Shown here in pieces: positions 1 to 7,819 of a DNA stretch of 64,000 nucleotides. The notes beneath the pieces are model-generated. The model was not told the DNA's origin. It was given only the letters and a program-made list of their open reading frames with translations, and made no database searches. The position numbers and the translations under genes are program-made. Each line of letters begins with the position of its first letter. The stretch's first letter is position 1. The DNA is taken from positions 62,001 through 126,000 of the forward strand of contig JADCGL010000020.1 of assembly GCA_020248985.1 (NCBI GenBank), read 5' to 3'. This DNA comes from Telmatospirillum sp. (GTDB lineage: Bacteria; Pseudomonadota; Alphaproteobacteria; CACIAM-22H2).

Positions 1-95
1 GCATGCGTCCGGACCGGATCGGCGAATTGCTCGGCAAAACGCTCGTGCGACCGGTCTCGGCCGACGACCCGTTGCAGCCTTCGGATGTGCGATGA
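1..95 (+). CDS. C-terminal end of a NeuB-like nonulosonate synthase (partial)
   Basis: Only the last 30 or so residues are inside the window; the frame is open from base 3 to TGA at 93-95. The visible end (G-x-LL-G-K-x-L-x-R-x-V-x-A-D-D-P-L near the C-terminus) resembles the end of the SAF/antifreeze-like domain that closes N-acetylneuraminate, legionaminate and pseudaminate synthases, which condense phosphoenolpyruvate with a 6-carbon sugar. Its stop overlaps the next start (ATGA), and NeuA-like and NeuC-like genes follow within 5 kb, which supports the call. The identification rests on a short segment and on context, so another SAF-domain protein is possible. Confidence 0.5.
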   Translation, partial: MRPDRIGELLGKTLVRPVSADDPLQPSDVR

Positions 96-1048
96 CGCGA
101 CCGGTCGCCGTCTACTATCGAATGATGCAGTATCAGCCCGAGAACCTGGCGCTGCTGCGCGCGCATTTCGATTTGACGGAATTCGACGATCCGCGACGCG
201 ACGACGACGCCGTCCTCGCGCGCGCCGAGGTTCTGTTTGCGCCGTTGGGCTTTCGCGTCGATGCCGCGAAAATGGCGCGCTGCCCGAATCTCCGGGCGGT
301 CGTTTCGAATACGACGGGCATTCCGCATATCGACGCGCGGGAAGCGGCGCGTCGCAACGTCGCGATCTGCGCCTTGCACGACGAGCAGGCCTTTCTCGAC
401 ACGATCACGCCGACGGCCGAGCATACGGTCGGGCTCATGCTCGCGGCGTGGCGCAGGCTTCCGGCCGCGCATGAAGCTGCGGCATCGGGGCGATGGGATC
501 GTCGCCCCTGGGGCGCGCCGCGGATGTTTTCGCGGATGCGCTTGGGCCTCGTGGGCTACGGACGGCTCGGGCGCAAGGTCGGCGCCATCGCCGGCGCCAT
601 GGGGATGCAGGTCGCTTTCTGCGATCCGGTCGTTCCCGGCGGCGTGGGTTCGCTTTTGGAACTGGCCCGCAGCAGCGACATTCTCTCGATCCACGCGCCC
701 GCAACGCCGGAGAACGCCGGTCTCGTTTCGCGCAGCGTGATGCAGGCGATGCCGCCGGGCGGCATGCTCGTGAACACGGCGCGCGGGGAATTGCTCGATG
801 TCGATGCCCTCGTCGATCTGCTCGAAACGGGCCATTTTGCCGCAGCAGCACTCGACGTCGTCGACGGCGAATACGACCCGGATTTTTCGGCGCACTTCGC
901 GTCGAGCCGCCTTGCAACCTATGCCCGGACCCACGACAATCTCGTGCTGACCCCTCATATCGGCGGCTCGACCATCGACGCCTGGGCCGAGACGGAGCGC
1001 CGCGTCATCGACAAGGCGCTGCGCATTTTCGGGAGCAACGTGGCGTGA
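92..1048 (+). CDS. D-isomer-specific 2-hydroxyacid dehydrogenase, NAD-binding (PGDH-like)
   Basis: The 318 aa protein has the two-lobed layout of D-2-hydroxyacid/phosphoglycerate dehydrogenases. A Rossmann glycine motif (GLVGYGRLG) lies near residue 151, the N-T-A-R-G-E-L-L segment that carries the catalytic Arg follows, and the L-T-P-H-I-G-G-S-T segment near the C-terminus holds the catalytic His. It would interconvert a 2-keto and a 2-hydroxy acid with NAD(P)H in the cytoplasm. The ATG overlaps the stop of the NeuB-like gene, and its stop overlaps the GTG of the CMP-sugar synthetase, so it is translated within the sugar operon. The substrate is unknown. A sugar-derived or nonulosonate-related keto acid is an inference from position only. 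Confidence 0.82.
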   Translation: MTRPVAVYYRMMQYQPENLALLRAHFDLTEFDDPRRDDDAVLARAEVLFAPLGFRVDAAKMARCPNLRAVVSNTTGIPHIDAREAARRNVAICALHDEQAFLDTITPTAEHTVGLMLAAWRRLPAAHEAAASGRWDRRPWGAPRMFSRMRLGLVGYGRLGRKVGAIAGAMGMQVAFCDPVVPGGVGSLLELARSSDILSIHAPATPENAGLVSRSVMQAMPPGGMLVNTARGELLDVDALVDLLETGHFAAAALDVVDGEYDPDFSAHFASSRLATYARTHDNLVLTPHIGGSTIDAWAETERRVIDKALRIFGSNVA

Positions 1049-1755
1049 AATGTTGGGGGCTCGTGCCGGCGCGTGGCGGCTCGAAGAGCATCAAGGGCAA
1101 AAACCTGGTTCCCGTCGCCGGACGTCCGCTGCTCGATTACGGCGTGCGCGCGGCCCAGGCGAGCGGCTGCCTGGAGCGGATCTTCTGCTCGACCGACGAC
1201 GCGCAGATCGCCGCGCGGGCGCGCAGCCTCGGCATCGAAGTGTCGGAGCGTGCGGCCGATCTTGCGACCGACGACGCGAAAGTCGACCGTGTGGCCGCGC
1301 GCTTTTTGGCCGACCTGCCCGCAGCCGAGCGCCCGGACGTCGTCGTGCTGATCCAGCCCACGAGTCCGTTTCTGCTGCCCGAACATGTGCGCGCGCTAGT
1401 CGACATGTTCGCGCGCGTGCCGCAGGCCGCATCCGTGCACAACGTCGCGCCCGTCGCGCACAACCTCCATGCCTGGAACCAGCGCACGGTCTCGGCCGAT
1501 GGGCATGTGGCGTTCCTGTTCGCGCAGGAACGCGCCAAGGCCCGCAACAAGCAGGAAAAACCCAATCTTTGCGCGTTCGGAAATCTGATCGGCGCGCGCG
1601 CCCAGCCGCTCCTCGAAGGGCGCGGCTTCTATGCGGAGCCCGTCTACGCTCTCGAAATCGAGCGTCGCTGGGCTTTCGATCTCGACGGCCCCGAAGACCT
1701 CGCGCTGGCGACGGCGTTGCTTGCCTCGGGCGAAGTTCCTCTCCCCCACCTCTAA
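1045..1755 (+). CDS. neuA: CMP-N-acetylneuraminate cytidylyltransferase-like protein
   Basis: At 236 aa it matches the size of bacterial NeuA/LegF/PseF enzymes that activate a nonulosonic acid with CTP. The nucleotide-binding signature P-A-R-G-G-S-K-x-I-K-G-K-N starts at residue 8, and an I-Q-P-T-S-P-F motif and a final D-L-D-x-P-E-D-L segment are also typical. The GTG start at 1045 fits because it overlaps the preceding TGA and sits after GGGAG. An open frame continues far upstream but antisense logic and family length exclude it. Which nonulosonate is activated cannot be told. The family call is firm; the symbol is by family. Confidence 0.85.
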   Translation: MKCWGLVPARGGSKSIKGKNLVPVAGRPLLDYGVRAAQASGCLERIFCSTDDAQIAARARSLGIEVSERAADLATDDAKVDRVAARFLADLPAAERPDVVVLIQPTSPFLLPEHVRALVDMFARVPQAASVHNVAPVAHNLHAWNQRTVSADGHVAFLFAQERAKARNKQEKPNLCAFGNLIGARAQPLLEGRGFYAEPVYALEIERRWAFDLDGPEDLALATALLASGEVPLPHL

Positions 1756-1789
1756 AGTTCCAACTCGAATTCAAGGACGGAAAAAGACC

Positions 1790-2956
1790 ATGCGCGTACT
1801 TATTCTTGGCGGCGACGGCTATCTCGGCTGGCCGACGGCGATGTATTTCTCCAAGCGCGGCGACGAAGTCGCCGTCGTCGACAACTTCGCCAAGCGGCGT
1901 TGGGAGCTCGAGGACGGCATCGAGCCGCTCGTCCGAATTCCGTCGCTGCACGAGCGCGTCCGCCTGTGGAAGCGCGTCTCGGGCAAGCAGATCGATCTCT
2001 ATGCCGGCGACATCTGCAATGCGCGGTTCATCTACAAGGTCATGGAGAAGTTCCGCCCCGAGGCCATCGTGCACTACGGCGAGCAGCCGTCGGCGCCCTA
2101 TTCGATGGAAAGCCTCGGTACGGCGGTCTACACCCAGACAAACAACGTCGTCGGCACGCTCAACTTGCTGTTCGCCATGCGCAGCTTCACGCCCGAGGCG
2201 CATCTGGTGAAGCTCGGCACGATGGGCGAATACGGCACGCCGAACATCGACATTGAAGAAGGCTGGATCACGATCAACCACAACGGCCGCACCGACACGG
2301 TTCTCTATCCCAAGAAGCCCGGCAGCTTCTACCATCTCTCGAAGGTCCACGATTCGGCGAACATCGAATTCGCCTGCCGGATCTGGAAGACGGCCGCGAC
2401 GGACCTCAACCAGGGCGTCGTCTACGGCATCGACACCGACGAAACCCGCCTGCATCCCGACCTCCTGACGTCGTTCCACTACGACCATGTTTTCGGCACG
2501 GTTCTGAACCGCTTCCTCGTCCAGGCGGCCACGGGCCGCAAGCTCACCGTCTACGGCAAGGGCGGGCAGACGCGCGGCTTCCTCAACATCCGCGACACGA
2601 TTCAGTGCGTCGCACTGGCGTGCGACAACCCGGCGCGTGCCGGCGAATTCCGGGTGTTCAACCAGTTCACCGAACAGTTCTCGGTCATGGACATTGCGGA
2701 CAAAGTCGTGGCGACCGCGGCGCGGGCGGGTCTGAAGGTGGATATCGACCATCTGCCCAATCCGCGCGTCGAGCTCGAAGAGCACTACTACAACGCAAAA
2801 CACTCGAAGCTGGTCGATCTCGGCCTCCAGCCCAATCTGCTGACGGATTCGATGCTCGACCAGATGTTCGCGACCGTGCGCGCGAACACCGGCCGCGTCC
2901 AGGACGAAGTCATCATGCCGACCATCAAATGGTCGCAGGAGAACCCGCGTAAATGA
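1790..2956 (+). CDS. sqdB: UDP-sulfoquinovose synthase (SQD1/SqdB family)
   Basis: This 388 aa SDR enzyme converts UDP-glucose plus sulfite to UDP-sulfoquinovose. The sequence closely follows plant SQD1: glycine motif GGDGYLG at residues 7-13, an HYGEQ-SAPYSM segment near 95-105, catalytic Thr144 in KLGTMGEYGTPNID, and the Tyr181-x3-Lys185 pair in YHLSK. The later stretches N-Q-G-V-V-Y-G, V-Y-G-K-G-G-Q-T-R-G and F-N-Q-F-T-E-Q-F-S are hallmarks of this subfamily. The ATG at 1790 gives the family N-terminus; an upstream in-frame extension to 1631 overlaps neuA and is rejected. No SqdC, SqdD, SqdX or sulfolipid gene lies nearby. The setting is a surface-glycan operon, so the product may feed a sulfonated glycan rather than a membrane lipid. 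Confidence 0.93.
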   Translation: MRVLILGGDGYLGWPTAMYFSKRGDEVAVVDNFAKRRWELEDGIEPLVRIPSLHERVRLWKRVSGKQIDLYAGDICNARFIYKVMEKFRPEAIVHYGEQPSAPYSMESLGTAVYTQTNNVVGTLNLLFAMRSFTPEAHLVKLGTMGEYGTPNIDIEEGWITINHNGRTDTVLYPKKPGSFYHLSKVHDSANIEFACRIWKTAATDLNQGVVYGIDTDETRLHPDLLTSFHYDHVFGTVLNRFLVQAATGRKLTVYGKGGQTRGFLNIRDTIQCVALACDNPARAGEFRVFNQFTEQFSVMDIADKVVATAARAGLKVDIDHLPNPRVELEEHYYNAKHSKLVDLGLQPNLLTDSMLDQMFATVRANTGRVQDEVIMPTIKWSQENPRK

Positions 2957-4380
2957 GCGGTTCCGCAAACAAGCGGCGCAAGGCCCTGGTCTTTCTCGAC
3001 TACGACATGCTGATCCGGCATTTCGTGAACGCGCGGGCCTTTGCGGATCTCGAGAAGAGCTGGGACGTCAAGTACGTCTTCCATACGGATTCGACGTCGG
3101 AAAAGCAGGGGATCTTCTCCGACATCGACGCGCTCGGGCTCGCCAACTACACGAAGTTCGATCTGCCGCGTCGGCGCATGGGCGAATGGGACTGGCTCTA
3201 TTCGGTGACGGTGCTGCACAACCATCGAAACGCGCCGCACTTCAAGCTGCGGCGCGAATTGATGGCCGACGCGCGCGGCTGGCGCCTCACCTACCAGTTC
3301 CAGGCGATGGCGCATCCGTGGATCTATCCCATCGCGCGGCGCATTCTGATGGCGCGGATGGGCGTCTACAAGCCGCTCGACGATTTCATCGCGGCCGAGC
3401 GGCCCGACGCCGTATTCCATCCGTCGATACTCGCCGGGTACTTCATCAACGAGCTCAATCTGATCTGCCCCGCGCGCGGCATTCCGCTCGTGGTGATGAT
3501 GAACTCCTGGGACAATCCGGCCAACAAATCGATGAATACGGGCATTCCCGACCGTCTCGTCGTCTGGGGCCCGCAGACGAAACGGCATGCGATCGACTAC
3601 ATGAAGATGCCGGCCGAGCGCGTGCTGGAATTCGGCGCGGCGCAGTTCCAGGTCTATCGCGAGCCCTCCGACGCCGACGAGAGCGAGCTGCGTCGCCGGT
3701 TTGCCGTTCCTGCCGGAATTCCGATCGTCCTCTACGCGGGCGTCAGCAAATCGGTCAACGAGACCGACCATCTTCTGGCGCTCGACCGCGCCATTGCGTC
3801 GGGGCACATCCCGCCGTGCCACATCGTCTACCGGCCGCATCCGTGGCGCGGGCCGCTCGTATCCGGCGAACGCGACTTTTTCGACGTGCCGTATGCGCAT
3901 GTGACGATGGATCCGCACATGGTGGATTTCTATCGCCGGGCGGCGGCGGGAAAGACCAAGGGTTTCGAACTCTCGGACTATTCCGTCACGGCGGACCTTC
4001 TGCGTCTCGTCAAAGGCGTCGTCTCGCCGCTGTCGACCATGCTGCTCGAAGGGGCAATGCACGGGATCCCGGTGGTGATGTTCTGGCCCGACGGCCCGGC
4101 CGGCATCGTCGGCAAGACGATCGACATCGGCACGCGGCTCCCGCATTTCGCCGAGTTCTGGGGCTGCGACGGAATCCAGGTGTGCACCCGCGCCGAGGCG
4201 CTTGCCGACAGCTGCAAGCTGATGCTGACGGCACACCAGTCGGCCGCCGTGCGCGAAGCTTTGCTCGCACATGCGCGCGGCTACGTCGTCATGGACGGCC
4301 CGAGCTATTCGGAGCGGTTGGCGCAGCTTGCCGACGAGGTCGTCGACGCGTTTGCGCAAGCGCGGGCGGCGGCGGCGTGA
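2953..4380 (+). CDS. GT-B-like surface carbohydrate transferase, function unknown
   Basis: The 475 aa protein has no signal peptide or membrane segment. The C-terminal half looks like the nucleotide-binding lobe of GT-B enzymes and CDP-glycerol-type transferases: a strand-turn at V-L-Y-A-G-V near residue 258, H-I-V-Y-R-P-H-P-W near 290, and S-P-L-S-T-M-L-L-E-G-A-M-H-G-I-P-V near 358. The start ATG overlaps the sqdB stop (ATGA), so it is translationally coupled to UDP-sulfoquinovose synthesis, which makes a sulfoquinovosyl donor a reasonable guess but only by position. It could also be a polysaccharide-modifying phosphotransferase. The stop overlaps the GTG of the NeuC-like gene. Confidence 0.55.
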   Translation: MSGSANKRRKALVFLDYDMLIRHFVNARAFADLEKSWDVKYVFHTDSTSEKQGIFSDIDALGLANYTKFDLPRRRMGEWDWLYSVTVLHNHRNAPHFKLRRELMADARGWRLTYQFQAMAHPWIYPIARRILMARMGVYKPLDDFIAAERPDAVFHPSILAGYFINELNLICPARGIPLVVMMNSWDNPANKSMNTGIPDRLVVWGPQTKRHAIDYMKMPAERVLEFGAAQFQVYREPSDADESELRRRFAVPAGIPIVLYAGVSKSVNETDHLLALDRAIASGHIPPCHIVYRPHPWRGPLVSGERDFFDVPYAHVTMDPHMVDFYRRAAAGKTKGFELSDYSVTADLLRLVKGVVSPLSTMLLEGAMHGIPVVMFWPDGPAGIVGKTIDIGTRLPHFAEFWGCDGIQVCTRAEALADSCKLMLTAHQSAAVREALLAHARGYVVMDGPSYSERLAQLADEVVDAFAQARAAAA

Positions 4381-5555
4381 GCGGCGGCGCAGACGCGGGG
4401 CGCGGACCCCGCCGCGTCGCCGTCGTGCTCACGACCCGCGGCAACTACGCGAAGATGAAGACGTCGATGGCGGCGATCGCGGCCCACCCGTCACTCGAAC
4501 TGGTGACGATCGTCGGCGGCGGAATCGTCCAAGAACGCTTCGGCGACTATCGTCCGGCAATTGCGGCCGACGGTTTCGCGATCGACGCCACCGCCGATTT
4601 TCTCGTCGGCGACGGTGCGACCCTGGCAGCGCAGGCCGAATCGGCGGGGCGCGCGACCGCACAACTGGGCCATCTGCTTTTGGCGCATCGCGCCGACGTT
4701 CTCGTGGCGATCGCCGACCGCTACGAGACGCTTGCGATCGCGACAGCGGCGACCTGCACGAACGTCGCGATCGCGCATTTGGAAGGCGGCGAAGTCAGCG
4801 GCTCGATCGACGAGCGTATTCGCCACGCCGTGACCAAGCTTGCGCATCTGCATTTGCCGGCGACCGAGGATGCGGCCTTGCGCATCGAACGCATGGGCGA
4901 GGCGCGCGCGCGCATCGTGGTCGTCGGCACGCCGAGCCTCGACCAGCTGCGGGCTTTCGACGTCGACGACAGAGCGGCGCTTTCTGCGATCGCCGGCGGC
5001 AGCGGCGACGCGCTCGACCTTTCGAAGGATTTCGTGGTCGTGAGCCAGCATCCCGTGCCGACCGAGCTTGTCGATGCCGAAGCGCAAATCGATGCGACGG
5101 CGGCGGCCGTGCATGCCGTCGGTTTGCCCGCAATCTGGCTTTTGCCGAACATGGATGCCGGCGGATCGGGCGTCGAGGCTGCGATCGGCCGAATTCGCGC
5201 GCGCGGGCTCGGCGTGCCGACGCGCTTTTTCCCGAGCCTGTCGCTCGAATCATACACGCGGCTGCTGCGCCACACGCGCTGCCTTGTAGGCAATTCGTCG
5301 AGCGGGATCCGCGAGGGTGCGTTTCTCGGCACGCCTGCCGTCAATGTCGGATCCCGCCAATCGGGCCGCCAGCGCGGGCAGAACGTCGTCGATGTTCCGT
5401 GCGAGCGGGCGGCCATCGTCGAAGCGATGCGTCGCCAGTTGGCCCACGGGCGCTACGAATCCGACCCGATCTACGGAAATGGCCGTGCCGGCGAGCGTAT
5501 TTGCCAGGCGATCGCGACCATGCCGCTTGCTTTGGAAAAGGCAATCACCTATTAG
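4377..5555 (+). CDS. neuC: UDP-N-acetylglucosamine 2-epimerase (hydrolysing), NeuC-like
   Basis: The 392 aa protein belongs to the UDP-GlcNAc 2-epimerase/NeuC family, which produces ManNAc (or a di-NAc analogue) and UDP as the first committed step of nonulosonate synthesis. Key blocks are I-A-D-R-Y-E-T-L near residue 112, A-H-L-E-G-G-E-V-S-G-S-I-D-E-x-I-R-H near 129, and G-N-S-S-S-G-I-R-E near 305. The canonical G-D-R is A-D-R here. A GTG start at 4377 overlaps the preceding TGA; an upstream extension of the frame would be antisense-like and is rejected. Together with the NeuB end and the NeuA-like gene it defines a CMP-nonulosonate route. Confidence 0.85.
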   Translation: MSGGADAGRGPRRVAVVLTTRGNYAKMKTSMAAIAAHPSLELVTIVGGGIVQERFGDYRPAIAADGFAIDATADFLVGDGATLAAQAESAGRATAQLGHLLLAHRADVLVAIADRYETLAIATAATCTNVAIAHLEGGEVSGSIDERIRHAVTKLAHLHLPATEDAALRIERMGEARARIVVVGTPSLDQLRAFDVDDRAALSAIAGGSGDALDLSKDFVVVSQHPVPTELVDAEAQIDATAAAVHAVGLPAIWLLPNMDAGGSGVEAAIGRIRARGLGVPTRFFPSLSLESYTRLLRHTRCLVGNSSSGIREGAFLGTPAVNVGSRQSGRQRGQNVVDVPCERAAIVEAMRRQLAHGRYESDPIYGNGRAGERICQAIATMPLALEKAITY

Positions 5556-5582
5556 CCATGGTAATGTGTGGAGAGCCGTATC

Positions 5583-7748
5583 ATGGAATCTAACGGCCCG
5601 AAATCTTCGGACACGGCAGCTACGGCGCGCGCGCCGGCGCGAGTCTGGCTGTGCGACCTTACCTATACCCAGCAAACGATATCCTCCGATGTGATGCCGG
5701 CGGCCGTCGGCTGCATCGCCACGTACGCCAAGCGCATGCTCGGCGACAGAATCGAAGTCCGTGTCTTCAAGTTTCCCGAAAAACTGGCGGCAGCACTCGA
5801 GCAGTCGCCGCCGCCCGACATTCTCGGTTTCTCGAACTACATCTGGAACTGCAATCTCTCGAGCGCGTTCGCGCGGCTCGTCAAGGCGAAGTTCCCGCGG
5901 ACCGTAACCGTGATGGGCGGTCCCAACTATCCGACCGAACCCGAAGAGCAAGCCGCTTTCCTGCGCAACCGGCCGATGTTCGATTTCTACATCGTGAAGG
6001 AAGGCGAGGCCGCTTTTGCGCGCCTGGCCGAAGCGCTCATCGACGTCGGGTTCGATGCCGGCGCCATCGGCACGGACCTGCCCTCCGTGCACCGGATTCT
6101 CGCCGACGGGACGTTCCACGCGGCCAAGACGGTCGACCGGATCACCGATCTCGCCGAGATACCCTCGCCGTATCTCGACGGCCTGCTCGACGAGTATTTC
6201 GACGGCACCATGCTGCCGATCATCCAGACGAATCGCGGCTGCCCGTTTCGCTGCACCTTCTGCGTCGAGGGCGAAAGCTACTATTCGCGCGTGTCCAAGA
6301 CGCGCTCGACGAAGATCGACGAGGAGATCGTCTACATCTCCAAGCGCATGGCCGCTCTGCGCGACGCGGGCCGCGCGCGCTCGGACCTGCACATCGCGGA
6401 CTCGAATTTCGGCATGTACAAGGAAGATCTCGACACGTGCCGGACGATCGCCGAGATGCAGAAGGATTTCGGCTACCCGACCTACATAAGCGTCGCGACC
6501 GGCAAGAACCACAAAGAGCGCGTGCTCGAGGCCGCCAAGCTGATCAACGGCGCCTTGCGCCTTTCGGGTTCCGTCCAGAGCCTCGATCCCCAGGTGCTGC
6601 GCAACATCGACCGCGGCAACATCGACGAAAAGAAGATCCTCGATCTTGCGCTTGCCGCGAGCGAGGTCGGCGCCAACAGCTATTCCGAGATCATTCTGGC
6701 GCTGCCGGGCGACACGCTGGCAGCGCATCTGCGCACGATCGAAGCGATCGTCGAGGCCGATTTCAACACGGTGGCGCTCTACCAGCTCATGCTGCTGCCC
6801 GGCACCGAGCTTGCGAGCCGCGAGAGCATCAAAAAGTGGCAGATGCAGACGAAGTATCGCGTGCTGCCGCGCTGCTTCGGCTATTTCGACGTTCTCGGCG
6901 AGAAGATCGACGTCGCCGAGATCGAAGAGATCTGCGTCGCGAACAGTTCTCTGACGTTCGACGACTATCTCTCCTGCCGTCGCATGCATCTCGTGATCAA
7001 CCTTTTCCTCAACGACGGCGTCTTCAAGGAAGTTCTGCGCCTGATCAATGCGCTTGGCCTGTCCAAGTACCAATGGCTGCGGCGCATCTGGGGCTACGAG
7101 GGCGATGCCGCATTCGCCGCATTCGTGCGCGCGTTCCTCGACGAAACCGTCGGCGAGCTTTGGGACGAGCCCGGCGCGTTGGCGGCGTTCGTCCAGAACC
7201 GCGAAGTTCTGAAGCGCTACATCGACGGCGGCCTCGGCGCCAATCTGATCTTCAAATACAAGACGCTCGGCTATATCGAGAATGTCGGCACGCTCGCGCG
7301 GGTCGCCAGCACCACGCTCCAGGCGTATCTCGAAGAATCCGGCTGCGATCCACGCGCCGTCGAATTCGGCCTCGAGCTGATCGAGTTCGCCCGCATGCGC
7401 ATGTCGAACATATTCGTCGATCAGGAAGCCGAACCGCAGGGCCGCTTTGCGTACGACGTCGTTCGCTTCGCCGCCGATACGAGCCCGCGCGACGTTGCCG
7501 CCTACACGCTTCCCGTTCCGACGTCTCTCGCTTTCACGCTGACGCGCGACCAGCGCAAGATCCTCGAGGAATTCGCGGCAATCTACGGCACCGGCGTGAT
7601 GGGGCTGTCGCGGACCTTGAGCAAGGTCTATGTGCGGCGGCTGTTCCGCAACCCGACGACGCTCGAGGTCGCCGGGCTCGAACTGCTCGGCCGCCAGGAG
7701 GCGATCGTCGGGCAGGCCGGCCTCACCGGACTCAACGAATTCAGCTGA
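5583..7748 (+). CDS. B12-binding-domain radical SAM protein
   Basis: This 721 aa protein has an N-terminal cobalamin-binding-like Rossmann region (residues about 20-150, with V-M-G-G-P-N-Y-P) and a radical SAM core with the cluster motif C220-P-F-R-C224-T-F-C227. The E-I-I-L-A-L-P-G-D-T segment also fits the SAM barrel. No DxHxxG is seen, as is usual for cobalamin radical SAM enzymes. About 250 C-terminal residues match nothing I recognise. ATG at 5583 is preferred to GTG at 5568 because GGAGAG sits seven bases upstream. Such enzymes often methylate unactivated carbons; in this setting a sugar or lipid carrier is a plausible but unproven substrate. Confidence 0.8.
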   Translation: MESNGPKSSDTAATARAPARVWLCDLTYTQQTISSDVMPAAVGCIATYAKRMLGDRIEVRVFKFPEKLAAALEQSPPPDILGFSNYIWNCNLSSAFARLVKAKFPRTVTVMGGPNYPTEPEEQAAFLRNRPMFDFYIVKEGEAAFARLAEALIDVGFDAGAIGTDLPSVHRILADGTFHAAKTVDRITDLAEIPSPYLDGLLDEYFDGTMLPIIQTNRGCPFRCTFCVEGESYYSRVSKTRSTKIDEEIVYISKRMAALRDAGRARSDLHIADSNFGMYKEDLDTCRTIAEMQKDFGYPTYISVATGKNHKERVLEAAKLINGALRLSGSVQSLDPQVLRNIDRGNIDEKKILDLALAASEVGANSYSEIILALPGDTLAAHLRTIEAIVEADFNTVALYQLMLLPGTELASRESIKKWQMQTKYRVLPRCFGYFDVLGEKIDVAEIEEICVANSSLTFDDYLSCRRMHLVINLFLNDGVFKEVLRLINALGLSKYQWLRRIWGYEGDAAFAAFVRAFLDETVGELWDEPGALAAFVQNREVLKRYIDGGLGANLIFKYKTLGYIENVGTLARVASTTLQAYLEESGCDPRAVEFGLELIEFARMRMSNIFVDQEAEPQGRFAYDVVRFAADTSPRDVAAYTLPVPTSLAFTLTRDQRKILEEFAAIYGTGVMGLSRTLSKVYVRRLFRNPTTLEVAGLELLGRQEAIVGQAGLTGLNEFS

Positions 7749-7819
7749 AGCCCGCAATGCCGGCCGCGATGCGGCGCGCGACTTTTTCGCCGGCTCCATT
7801 TCGACGCGAGATACGAAGC

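Noticed and set aside
1091-2968. Very long open frame antisense to the neuA-like and sqdB genes
   Set aside because: It is arginine- and proline-rich with no known motif and lies entirely opposite well-supported genes; high GC keeps stop codons rare in that frame.
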